Source: Lophius americanus (lineage: Eukaryota > Chordata > Actinopteri > Lophiiformes > Lophiidae). Taken from it: 64,000 nt of DNA. Under the pieces are notes generated by a model, which searched no databases, was not told where the DNA came from, and saw only the letters and a list, made by a program, of their open reading frames with translations. A program made the position numbers and the translations under genes. Positions 36,501-44,710 of the stretch are shown here, piece after piece. Location of the stretch: the NCBI GenBank assembly GCA_037951165.1, contig JBBDHG010000180.1:999001-1063000 (forward strand), given 5' to 3'. The stretch's first letter is position 1; each line of letters begins with the position of its first letter.

Positions 36501-38044
36501 CTTTCCCGCACTAAGGTCTGAGGGCGCATACAATTTGAAAATGATCCATGAAACAGTTTTTGAGTTATCACACCGAGGATCTGAAGTAGAGGCGGCGATT
36601 AAGATGCCATTATAACCCTGACTTTTCGGGGTTATAATTAATTATAAACGCGACATGTAGCACAGTTCATCGCCACCAACATGGGATCTTCTCCGCATAC
36701 ACACCACAGATGCTTCCTTGAGGCACTACACTTTATTTTCCTTAACACAATATGTCCTCATATCTTTCTGAAGTATCCTCTGTCAGTCTGCTCCATCCAA
36801 GCCTGCTACTCCAGATCAATCAGAGTGTCATTAGCTAAACTGAATCAGCTACGCCCATGAACTCACCTGACCCTGGTCCTGTGGGCCGAGTCATCACAGC
36901 TCTCTTTCTCCTGCTGCTCAACCACTTTCCCCTCCACAGCATATGTATGACCCCCTGATGTCTTTCTACATTGGGATTCCATTTAGTTAACACACACACA
37001 CACACACCTAAGTGTGAGGAAGAACACGATTGATTTTGGGAAAGTTTGGCTGTATATTTCCAACACTAGGGAGAGCATTATCTCCAAATGTTTTCGTCAA
37101 TAATTCTCACACGTTGGTCGACTTTATTCCAGATTCGGTGCATATGAATTGACAAGAGGAGATTTATCTTTTAAACTTCATATTTTTCTCTAATAGTTGA
37201 ATTTTTCTCACTAGAAGGAGCTTTTTTACAAAGTCAAATTTTTTTCTCCAGACAAACACCAAAAAATATTTCATGGACCCTTGTCAACTTTACACCATCA
37301 AAGACTTTAGTAAGGGGAAGAACTGGATTAAATTTTTATTTTTTTTTAGAAAGGTCAGTTGTGTATTTCTTTCACTAGGGGGAGCTATACCTCCAAAAGT
37401 TAATGGGCTATAATTTCTCGACCAATAGATTCAATTCAGTTCAAAGTTGGTCGATGAATCCACTCAGGATCTTTCTCCTTTATATCATATTGTAATCATA
37501 TAGTTGATATTTCACTCAGCTGAGGGAGCATTTTTAATTTTGAAACTTAAAATACTGTGGCCAAAACTTTCAATTTAATTTGAGGAGCTCAAAATTACAT
37601 TTTGAGCGATTTCATTGCACAATAAAGGGAATAGAGGACATTTTTCGGGGACGAACCCTGGCTGTCGGGGTGGACAGAATAGGCCTAGTTACTAGTAAAA
37701 ATAGTTTACTGCAGGACGTGTTGTGAAGCAAAACCAGAAAACAGGCCAGACTGCCCTTACAGATACTGAGTTTTTCCTGGAACAGCCACAGTAACAATCA
37801 TATAGAATGAATAGAAAGAACAGAGAGCATGTGTGTGTGCACAAGACGGTGCTCACCCTTGGCAGCTGGCACACAACAGCAGCAGCACCGAGACCAACAA
37901 CAGGAGAGTGAAGGTGCTGAGGGTGACGGCCAGGAACAGCTGCCCACTTCCCTGCCACGACCCCACCTCAGTAGCAGCTGCAGCCCCCGACTCGATGACA
38001 CCCACCTCCGGCCCCCACCACAGTCCACTCACCACCGGAGCCAT
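21425..38044 (-). CDS. pag1: pag1 gene, full coding span (phosphoprotein associated with glycosphingolipid-enriched microdomains 1; Csk-binding protein)
   Basis: Spliced gene on the minus strand. Exons 37857-38044, 35612-35669, 31754-31850, 31163-31332, 30511-30942, 22068-22127 and 21425-21787 join to 1368 nt, 455 residues plus stop (human PAG1 is about 432). All junction phases agree. PAG1 is a raft-anchored transmembrane adaptor: Src-family kinases phosphorylate its tyrosines, it then recruits Csk and so dampens Src-kinase signalling. Seen here: short extracellular N-terminus, one membrane helix (about 35-57), a CASC palmitoylation motif (C58, C61), a long acidic cytoplasmic tail, PPPVP at 285-289 (SH3 ligand), tyrosine motifs YAVV170, YETV190, YASI245, YSTV339, YSSI360, YASV379, YETI407 and YESV440, and a C-terminal TSRL (PDZ ligand; human ends ITRL). 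YSTV339 aligns with the human Csk-docking tyrosine Y317. An optional exon at 36867-36965 would lengthen the protein to 488 residues. Confidence 0.95.
22068..22127 (-). CDS. pag1: pag1 60-nt exon (LHSPF...LSDNE)
   Basis: A 20-codon exon (residues 316-335) with a strong acceptor (tctcctcctccag) and donor GAG|gtaagt. It ends ILSDNE and joins in phase 0 to SAVYSTV of the last exon, giving DNE-SAVYSTV, which corresponds to the human TEEE-ISAMYSSV that surrounds the Csk-docking tyrosine. The acidic residues before the tyrosine are supplied by this exon. Phase 0 at both ends agrees with its neighbours. It is too short to appear as an open reading frame of its own. Confidence 0.85.
24035..25395 (+). 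repeat. Family A repeat, copy 4 (forward, about 4 internal units) interrupted by another insert
   Basis: The left end is GTATATTCCGGAAAAGCCTCC at about 24039. Internal units begin near 24121, 24265, 24420 and 24558 (spacing roughly 140-155 bp). The copy breaks off near 24810 and its right-hand block GTTGACATAAAGG..GCGGCGATGACGATTCCATTG resumes at about 25349. The roughly 530 bp between look like a foreign insert, perhaps a LINE 3' tail (CCCACCTGTGCTCTCCCACCAGCTGTGTCTCG...), and related sequence may continue to about 25490. Confidence 0.7.
25742..25818. promoter_or_regulatory. Duplicated FOX-type palindromes TGTTTACTCAAGTAAACA
   Basis: TGTTTACTCAAGTAAACATAA is present twice, 57 bp apart. Each copy has a forkhead core on both strands (TGTTTAC and GTAAACA). 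The gap is TG/TA-rich. Confidence 0.45.
26277..27030. repeat. TG-rich minisatellite (GTGTGTATATACAGTGTGTGT units)
   Basis: About 750 bp of units based on TGTGTGTATATACAGTGTGTGTGTACATG, with longer duplications: the stretch GTGAACAGATGTATGTGTTCGTACATGTGGGTGTATGTCTG near 26610 recurs as GTGAAGAGATGTATGTGTTCGTACATGTGGGTGTATGTCTG near 26930, about 320 bp apart. Confidence 0.85.
27125..27183. repeat. (AC)29 microsatellite
   Basis: Uninterrupted AC following the TG-rich minisatellite in a pag1 intron. Confidence 0.98.
28769..28905 (+). repeat. Family A repeat, copy 5 (forward, right fragment)
   Basis: AATCCAGTTCTTCCTCACACTAA, ATACAATTT..AGTGATCCATGAAATAGTCTTTGAGTTATC, AAGTTCAGTGACGG and GTGTCCATTTC correspond to the right third of the family; the terminal repeat is not recognisable. 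Confidence 0.7.
29935..30412 (+). repeat. Family A repeat, copy 6 (forward, two internal units), beside a pag1 exon
   Basis: ATGTCCGAAAAAGTGTTTTTCG at 29935 and ATGTCCGAAAAAACGTGTTTTTCC at 30090 mark two internal units about 155 bp apart. The right end ACTTTTCGGGGATATA ends at about 30406. The copy is about 100 bp from the pag1 exon at 30511, separated only by the (AC)n run. Confidence 0.85.
30450..30500. repeat. (AC)25 microsatellite next to a pag1 donor
   Basis: On the sense strand (GT)n begins at intron base 11 after the exon ending at 30511. Confidence 0.98.
30511..30942 (-). CDS. pag1: pag1 large cytoplasmic exon (YETV, YASI, PPPVP)
   Basis: 432-nt exon, exactly 144 codons (residues 172-315), acceptor ctgaaaatcag, donor GAG|gtgaga. 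It holds DSLYETVKEL (human DCLYETVKEI), EYASIDLRKKSR (human EYASVDRNKKCR) and EEELPPPVPEKVLDEN (human EEEAPPPVPVKLLDEN). The last is the proline motif that binds the Fyn SH3 domain. YETV and YASI are SH2 ligands once phosphorylated. Ten bases into the following intron a (GT)n microsatellite begins (30450-30500), and just beyond it lies a family A repeat (29935-30412). Confidence 0.95.
31163..31332 (-). CDS. pag1: pag1 cytoplasmic exon (RELPSIPP, ends in TYA of a YAVV motif)
   Basis: 170-nt exon (2 nt plus 56 codons, residues 115-171), acceptor ctccgccag, donor GCG|gtcagt. It contains CPQDRELPSIPP, matching the human CHQSRELPRIPP block, and a Pro-rich GPPPSG. The exon stops after TYA, so the tyrosine motif YAVV170 is split across the splice junction and is complete only after joining to GTGGTG of the next exon. 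The donor gtcagt is slightly off consensus. Confidence 0.92.
31754..31850 (-). CDS. pag1: pag1 cytoplasmic exon (VSEKD...PLTSGT)
   Basis: 97-nt exon, 32 codons plus 1 nt, with acceptor ctttgctgtgcag and donor ACAA|gtaagc. It encodes a Ser-rich stretch, residues 83-114, ending HNGPLTSGT, which aligns with the human segment that reads NGALTNG. No tyrosine occurs here. The last base A plus TC of the next exon makes Ile115. Confidence 0.92.
31851..35611 (-). other. pag1: pag1 intron 3.8 kb
   Basis: It holds a short element of the common teleost type beginning CCTCCGCCAAGAGG (32128-32280). The rest is mostly unique AT-rich sequence, including an open minus frame at 34906-35205 and a small open plus frame at 33980-34177. 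Neither has splice context or recognisable motifs. Confidence 0.6.
32128..32280 (+). repeat. Teleost CCTCCGCCAAGAGG-type repeat
   Basis: It starts ACCTCCGCCAAGAGGGTTA, continues GTCTGTTTGTTTGTTTGCCAGCAAGATTATGGAAAACCTACACAAAGGATTTGCA, the layout of a short element found widely in percomorph fish. It lies in the third pag1 intron. The class is not certain. Confidence 0.65.
35612..35669 (-). CDS. pag1: pag1 exon with the GDHENLMN motif
   Basis: This is a 58-nt exon (1 nt plus 19 codons) bounded by ttctag| and |gtgagt. It encodes QKKAANGQPVGDHENLMNG (residues 64-82). The juxtamembrane basic stretch followed by GDHENLMN is the same arrangement as in mammalian PAG1, where the basic residues face the inner leaflet. 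It joins in phase 0 to the next exon, giving HENLMNG-VSEKD. Confidence 0.92.
35884..36640 (+). repeat. Family A repeat, copy 7 (forward, near full length)
   Basis: The left end CATATCCCAGAAAAGCACC is at about 35889 and the right end ACTTTTCGGGGTTATAATTA near 36640, giving about 750 bp. The CCCCTGCATTGTACATTCAATCCCCCTGATTGAACTCCTCAAATTAAATGTGA left block, repeated GTAAAATAT units, and the CTCCCCCTATTG and CCATGAAACAGTTTTTGAG right blocks are all present. Confidence 0.85.
36867..36965 (-). CDS. pag1: Probable extra or alternative pag1 exon (33 codons, phase 2-2)
   Basis: Between tag| and |gtgagt lies a 99-nt open segment whose frame fits exactly between the first coding exon (ending CAA GG) and the next (starting G CAG). 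It adds 33 residues containing HTYAVEGKVVE, an acidic run and a basic end (RTRVR). The YAVE tyrosine motif resembles the other SH2-type motifs of this protein. The donor is excellent; the acceptor (gaatcccaatgtag) has a poor pyrimidine tract, and a (GT)9 run lies 24 nt upstream of it. Because the exon is phase-neutral it can be included or skipped without a frame shift. I recall no counterpart in human PAG1. It could also be a chance open stretch, but the fit of both ends and the phase argues for an exon. Confidence 0.6.
36990..37007. repeat. (AC)9 microsatellite upstream of the extra pag1 exon
   Basis: On the sense strand this is (GT)9 ending 24 nt before the acceptor of the 36867-36965 exon and bordering family A copy 8. 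Confidence 0.95.
37008..37670 (-). repeat. Family A repeat, copy 8 (reverse)
   Basis: The reverse copy starts after (AC)9 with AAGTGTGAGGAAGAACACGATTGATTTTGGGAAAG, continues CACTAGGGAGAGC and GAGGAGATTTATC, and repeats the frame at about 37310-37400 (AGGTCAGTTGTGTATTTCTTTCACTAGGGGGAGC), so it has a duplicated inner part. The end GAGGACATTTTTCGGGGA (about 37632-37650) is the reversed left terminal repeat. Confidence 0.8.
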
Positions 38045-38082
38045 GATGCATCACATGGGAGAGGACACTGGATGGGTACCAG
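37857..38082 (-). CDS. pag1: pag1 first coding exon with 38 nt of 5' UTR (membrane helix and palmitoylation site)
   Basis: Coding starts at 38044 and runs to 37857 (62 codons plus 2 nt), followed by the donor GG|gtgagc. The ATG has A at -3 and G at +4, a strong context. Residues 1-34 are a Gly/Ala-rich ectodomain, 35-57 a strongly hydrophobic helix, and 58-61 CASC, the juxtamembrane CxxC that is palmitoylated in PAG1 and places it in rafts. The upstream acceptor tttctccag at about 38083 leaves a 38-nt leader segment, so further 5' UTR exons must lie at higher coordinates; none could be identified. The leader contains a start-stop uORF (ATGTGA, 38056-38051) and an out-of-frame ATG at 38051. 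The ectodomain is longer than in mammals, as I recall the human protein. Confidence 0.9.
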
Positions 38083-38754
38083 CTGGAGAAACACGAGGGA
38101 AATAAACACAGATGAGTCAAAACATTTGTCATTTCATTGATTTGCGAATTGAAAAAAACCCAAACCAAATCAATAATTCACCAGCAATCTTTTCTTATTA
38201 AATCATTTTTCTTTGCAGGAAGACACTAATAGCTCCAGCTAAATGGATTTTGTGGAACACCCGCATTATATTACAACAAGTGAGATGAAAAATGCAGCGG
38301 AAGTATCCGCGGGTTTTCACTTTTTCATCCCACATAAATGATTGGTCGAGAAAATGTGCTTAGTACACCGAATATTACGACCAGGTTCTGGAAACGGTTC
38401 CTTATTTGTCAGGAAAAACATGAGAGGTTTGAGGTTGACTTTGGTGGCGCGGCCTCAAACATGAATCAATCCCAGCACCGACTTCATAATAAAACAGGAA
38501 AGATAATAAGATGAACATTTCAATCTGAAGATGCAGGCTGAACCGGTTTATCACATATCTTTCATATGACATGTTTTATTGATCGCGCAGTCAAATCCTG
38601 CAATTTCCACAATCTCCGTGCTTCCAAAAGCTCCCCTCCTCCTCTTCCTCCTCCTCCCTCATGTACCTTCAGACAGCAGAAGGCTGTTTTTATTTATCTG
38701 TTGGTAGAGTGAAACTTGAAGCAAACGATAAACAAACACGGTGAAAGGACTTTT

Positions 38755-39122
38755 GAATAAAACACGTACAGTAAAATGGCATAATTTTAAGTTAGATCTC
38801 CTCGAGGTGATTCATATGAAATCAATTTGGACCAAATTGGTCCAACGGAAATGAAGTTATTTCCGAAAAACACTGTTTTTTCGTAAATGAGTTTTCCCTA
38901 TTCAGTAAAATACGAACTCCCAGAGTAAAATATGATGACTACACGATATTTCTCCATGAGTTGATTCATATACACGAAATGTGGACTAAATTGGACCAGA
39001 AATTATGAGCTGAAGAGAGTGATTTTGGAGCCAAAGCTCCCCCTAGTGGAGGAAATATGCCACATGAAGGACCTGCGTCAATGACTATTCAATAATATCC
39101 CCAACTTTTCTGGGATATAAAT
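38755..39122 (+). repeat. Family A repeat, copy 9 (forward, left end missing)
   Basis: TTAGATCTCCTCGAGGTGATTCATATGAAATCAATTTGG, TTTCCGAAAAACACTGTTTTTTCG, GTAAAATATGATG, CTCCCCCTAGTGGAGGAAATAT and the right end ACTTTTCTGGGATATAA (to about 39120). The CCAGTTCTTCCTC block is deleted. Confidence 0.8.
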
Positions 39123-41599
39123 AAGTGTATAATCCTAGATCCAGCGTTTTTAATAAAGGAGCATATGAGTAGATGAAATGTGAGAATTTTATCAAGATAA
39201 TGAAACTTGTTGAAAAGAACATATCAGAAACACTGTCCCAGCTGAGGGCACCAAATATACCTCATCTCTGTGCCGAGGCCCAACAGTTGGTTTTAATTAC
39301 ATTTGATCCTCCAATTCAAACTCAAACAATAGAATTAGTCCTTCCATGTAATCAAAGCTTCTAAAAATGTGGTTGATAATAGGAGTGATAATGATTTAGG
39401 CCCCCTCTTTGGCCGATTTCATGTCAACCCTTCATGAAGTTTATCCGTTTGATAAAAATGCTTTTAAAAGTCTTGTTTTTTTAAAAATAAAATGTTAAAG
39501 AAATCCAGATCTTTCACTCCCACACAGGTAGTTAATGTGTAAAACTATTTCACCTCAAATCAACAATGCCATGGCTTTTTTCTCGCTGCATTCCCACATT
39601 GAAATCTGACAGGTAGTTTATTAATAATAGATGAGAATTGTAGAAAAAGATGCAGCTTGCGCTGCTAAACACATGGAAAAAACATTATAGTGAAAAAATC
39701 TGGAGGGGATCTTCAACAATCACTAATAAAGAACTAAAATTATATTTCCTGTGGTAAATAAGCTGTGAAATGAACCTGCGGCTCATTTGCATACGGCGCC
39801 CAGCAGGTGGCAGCACAGAGTAGAGTCAGACTGCAGTGCAGACAGAGAGTCTGCTGCAGTGGTCCTCACACCACCCTACACAGTGGGTGTCTGAGCTCCG
39901 CGCCTGGCATAAGCACCCTCATCACGTCTCGGTCTAACAGCCAAAGTTGCACCGATTGAACCCCTGGTATCATGGGTGATATACGGGCTCTGAGGTCTTG
40001 AGGGTGACTCAGAGAAGAGATGGTGGAACCCAAACCAAATCGATATGGAGGGCAGGGTTGGTGTGGGCATGGGAGAACACTTGGCACTGCAGCTCACGAT
40101 GAAAAATGAGGGCAGGAATAAAAAGGTGACCGGGCAGAAACGAGATACGCAGGATTAGTAAATTTTGACGTCATTCACCTTTATTAATTCAGCTGAGCTG
40201 ACACCAGTGGCAGACCCGTCAAGAATCTGGAAACAGAGACAGAAATATGCAAACTAGCTTTGCTCCTCTCTTCTTCTCTAGTGAGTGCAGGAGCCGTAAT
40301 CACGTCTGCGGCAATGTGGATGCTGCTTACAGAGGGAAATTTTGTGCAGGTGGGGAAATCTTTGCCAAAACATGTGCGACGGGGGACTGCGGGAGAAGGG
40401 GCGGGGGTTAGTCCATCAGATGGAGCTGAAGAATGAGATAATATTAACATTTTTAAAAGGATGCTGAGGAATGTCTTTTGTCTTTCCTTTTTTTTTTTTC
40501 AATCTAAATGCCAGTTTGTGTATTTGCAGGATTACATCTGGGCTCATCAGTGCAGGTCAGTCAGGTAGGTCTCGTCTGGGGGGGAGCAGATAAAAATGAG
40601 TAGGGGGATTAGTGTTTGGTGGAGCCGAATATTAATCCTTGAGAAGCTGTTTGTTTGGGGAAATGGGATGGGGAGGTAGCATGGGAGTTGTGAGTGCTGC
40701 TCTTGTGCTTTATTAATTCCCATATCTAATACATCCTGAACATCAGACTCTCTGCAACCGCACACACACAAACACAGACACACACACACGCACACACACA
40801 CACACGCACACACAGCCAGTATCTTCAGCCCTGTCACACACAATGTCCAATTTATTGACCGCTCTGCCCAAGTAACTGAGAGGAAAACAAGCAGGTGACA
40901 TCATCATGTATCATATAACACCTGATGTTTACTGCTAAAGCTCTTGAGCCAGAGGGAGCGACTATGCTCCCAGATATTCTGATGTTTCTGAGGCATCATC
41001 ACCCTGTGATAGTTAAAGCAAAGCAGTGAGAAGTTGGGTGGGAAGTTTGGTTTGAGGTGCCTCTGTGTATAATTGTCAACAGGAAGTGCATTGATGCATA
41101 TCAAGCTTTGAAGTAAAACGCATTTGTAGAAAAGAAAAAATGAGAAAAGTAACGGTTATGACTCAAGAGCAGATAAAGCTGGAAACATTAATTCCAAACC
41201 TGGGATTTATTCCTGTCATGACATTTCTTGCATTGTTATGGTTTATAGTGCTTTTATCGATATAATATGAGGTTTTCCTTGACGTTTCTTTTTATGTTTT
41301 AATATTTATTTTATGTTTTTGCATCAACCTGAACAAAGATAAAGACAAAATAGCCAAATGTAAAAATGAATAAATACATTTTTTTTAAAAAGAGAACAAA
41401 ATCTGCAGTGATTGAGATGTCCGTAAATAAACTGAGGATCACAAATAGTTTTGGTAAAGCAAAGATAAATCAGGTCAACTAGGGTCAAGGGCGCAGGCCA
41501 GAGAGGCCAAAGGTCAGAGAGGCAGTTCAAAGCTCAGCGCAGCCCAGAATAGTCCAGTAGGTCTGGTTCCCACCTTCTTTCTTAAAACCTTTAATGTCC

Positions 41600-42312
41600 T
41601 GTCCTCAGAGGTTTGGTTGAGCATATTTTCAGTCACTATTTCTTATTTAACGACTATTTTGACAGTGGATTAATCGTTTCAATAATGGAGCGACTAATCG
41701 CTTAATCGGATACATTTTTTTCTCCTTGTTAAATAAAGGTTAAGTAAAAATTAAAATAAATACACAATCCCTAAAAGGCTACTATCTTGCTATCAGGTTT
41801 TGAATCTGGCTTTACGTTGTTTTAGACACATGTAAACTAACAATGAAAACAATACAGATAAATTCTTCGGCCCAAAATTACTTTTAATAAACTTTACTGC
41901 TTTTATAACAGCCTGTTAAACCAAACAGGTTGCTATACCAACAGTGTAATTGCCGAACTGCAATTAATACCTTTCATGTTGCATCACATCACTGCTGATA
42001 CGAAAGGTCAATAAAATGTATAAATACATAATATTAAAAAAAAAAGTATATAAAAAAACAGCAGTTTCTCTGGAATCAAATCAAACATCAATGTTGATTT
42101 AGGAAAATAAACAAGGGTAGAAAGAAAATAGTCAGTGCTTTGTGCATTCTGTAGTCCAAAACTACATTAGGCTAAATTGTTTACAAGTTGGATGCGGCCC
42201 ACATTGGACATCCCCACAACTCTCCGACTAATCGTCTATTAAATTCGTGAACGACAAATTTCATAATCGATAATGGTGGATTACGTGGATTATTCGTTGC
42301 AGCCCCAATTGA
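41600..42312. repeat. hAT-like MITE (ATTAATCG ... GTTGCAGCCCC)
   Basis: The left part has AGTGGATTAATCGTTTCAATAATGGAGCGACTAATCGC; the right part has CGACTAATCG...CATAATCGATAATGG...GGATTATTCGTTGCAGCCCC. This is the layout of common fish non-autonomous hAT elements. The inner half is AT-rich without an open frame. Confidence 0.6.
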
Positions 42313-43114
42313 AAGCTGCCTGTGCCTCTCGACTGAACTTGTTCCAAAAGTGACCCGGCGGCAGATTGCATATACTAAAGTATAAGGGGCCAAAGATGGA
42401 GCCACCACAGGTCACAGGGGTCAAGGAGGAAGAGGAGGAGGAGCCATTAACCAAGGCTACAAAGGAAGATCTGTTCGATAAGTAGGATATTTTTTTGGCA
42501 TGTGAGGACTGAATTATGAATTATGCAACTCGATACGACCAACAAAAAAAAGGTTCAATATTTTCCAAAAATATGCTTTTTAAAACTGACTATTTTCCAT
42601 GGAATACAAATTGTCAACATAAACTTATCTGATACGTCAGATTTCTTTTAATGTTATTGTTTGACCAAACGACGTGTCATTTTAAAGTATATTTAGAGGG
42701 TCTAGGATATTAAATTAGTAAAAGCCCAAAAAGATTTTTTTTTTTAAATGCAATAGAAAAACTTTTTTTCATTGATTTTTTTCTTTCTTTCTTGGTGAGG
42801 TCATTAAAGGGTTAATATGGGGTCCCAGATCTTAAGGAAAGTAGGACAGGTGTTCAAGATACAGACAGGAAATCATGTCGGTCAGCTATTTTTCAAAACA
42901 AGGGCGGAGAAACAGACTTCCATTCTCTCAACAACACCCTTTTTTTATGTGACAGATACTGGACATTTCTATAAATCTAATCCCACCATCAGATCTCCCA
43001 CCCTTAACCACACCAACATCATGTCCAGGTGTCACCACCCTTCACTCCGCACCAGCTCACATGTGTCTCTGCTGCCACTTAAAGCACAATCCTTACTGCC
43101 TGCCACCGCACTTT

Positions 43115-43128
43115 GTTGCCATGGCAAC
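43115..43128. promoter_or_regulatory. Perfect RFX X-box palindrome GTTGCCATGGCAAC
   Basis: The 14-bp site fits the RFX consensus GTNRCC-(0-3)-RGYAAC in full and is a perfect palindrome. It lies about 5 kb upstream of the pag1 coding start. No regulatory role can be shown from sequence. Confidence 0.55.
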
Positions 43129-44204
43129 TATATTCCCCCCTTATTCCCATCAGCGCTATTTATGGTAGCAAAAAGAAAGCAACTTGTGCTTCGGAGGAAT
43201 ATTAAGCTCCAGGTAATGCCTGAGTTTTGGTTTCATGACCGCCCACCTGTTTTCGGCGTTAGGTATTCTTTTACCAGATGATGATGATGAAGAAAGGAAA
43301 GACAAAGTGAGAGTTTCTACGCCACGTATCCTGACCGCCCAGAGCAGAAGATGCTGCTCAGCTGCCATTAAGGTGTCTTAATGTCGTCACAGGGTGGAAA
43401 TTAGGTCAGGTGATAGCAGGTGGTCCCCCATGGGGTGGTCCAACAAAATCAACATCTAGTGTAAAAACGAGCTTCATCAGCTGATAGCAGCCACAAGAAG
43501 CGAGTAAGAGCTTAAAAACAAGTCAGGCCTCGTGTTGATATTCTTTTTTTTGGAAAGGGAAGTTCTCACTATCAACAATCAATTGTCTCGCTGCGGTGGT
43601 TTAGACTCCAACTCAGTCTAGTTTATTTGTGGTTTAGTGCAGGAGTCATTTAATTAAAAGACAAAAGAAAAGAAAAGTATTGATATTAGGAGGCAAGGAA
43701 AGAAATACAATGAATTAAATCAAAGGGAGAATGTCATTCACAAGTTAACTCATTAAGTCGTGCCATTATTAACTCTTTATGAACAAAACCCGCCTTGATT
43801 TAATATAGAAATATTCTTTTTCTTTTATCAGTATCTTTCTCTACTCTCCCTATAGTGTTCAAAATGCCTGATCTCAAGAGTTGTTGTTACCAATATTCCC
43901 ATTTCTCTGTTTTAAGACACGGCACACGGCATTCCATATCATTATTATTATGTAAGATAACATGACCCTGGATGGAGATCCCCCCAATAACTGAGGTTCA
44001 ATCTGCCGTGACTGAATGGAAGTGTGTAGCTGCAGGAAAAAAATCATAAAAATCTCCACTAACATGGTTATCTTTTCATCCATGACTGTCTGGTGAAGTG
44101 TCATCCTCCCCCTACATTAGCATTTGGTGCTACCAGCTGTCTGCTTTAATTCTATCCAGCAAAACATTATATTATGGAAATGTCATCTCTGACGTTATGA
44201 GTCA

Positions 44205-44710
44205 AATACTATTTCATACATCTTTCTCAAATTCTATACCCCCATAGACTTTAGTGGGAAGAAGAACTACCTGTAGATTGATTTTGGAAAAGGAAAGTGG
44301 AATATTTCTGCCTCCAGTGGGAGCTCTCTCTCCAAAATCACAGTTTTCGAGCCATAAATTGTCAACTGTTGGATATTAATATTAATCTGTTTGAGGAGAT
44401 CTATCTTGTATGTGTCACGTATTAGTCCAATAATTCTTATTCAATCCATCGGGGGATGTTCTCCTTTGTCACAGGAGAAAACTCGCCATAACTTCCTAAA
44501 TGCTGGTCTAACTTTTAGACTTTGTATTTAACAGTTATTGTTCATACTTCACTCACTAAAGGTGCTTTTATAAAGAAAAAACTGTTTTTGACTGTAACTT
44601 CTTGACCATATATCCGATTATGTCAAAATTAGCTCATATAAATCTAGACAAGATTATCCATCTTGCATATACGGTACATTATACAGTTAATATTTCATTG
44701 ATTTTTGTTT
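44205..44710 (-). repeat. Family A repeat, copy 10 (reverse)
   Basis: Reverse complement of the right half: CCCCCATAGACTTTAGTGGGAAGAAGAACTACC, CTCCAGTGGGAGCTCTCTCTCC, GAGGAGATCTATCTTGTATGTG, then two units with GTTATTGTTCATACTTCACTCAC and ATACAGTTAATATTTCATTG. Terminal repeats are not preserved. Confidence 0.75.
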
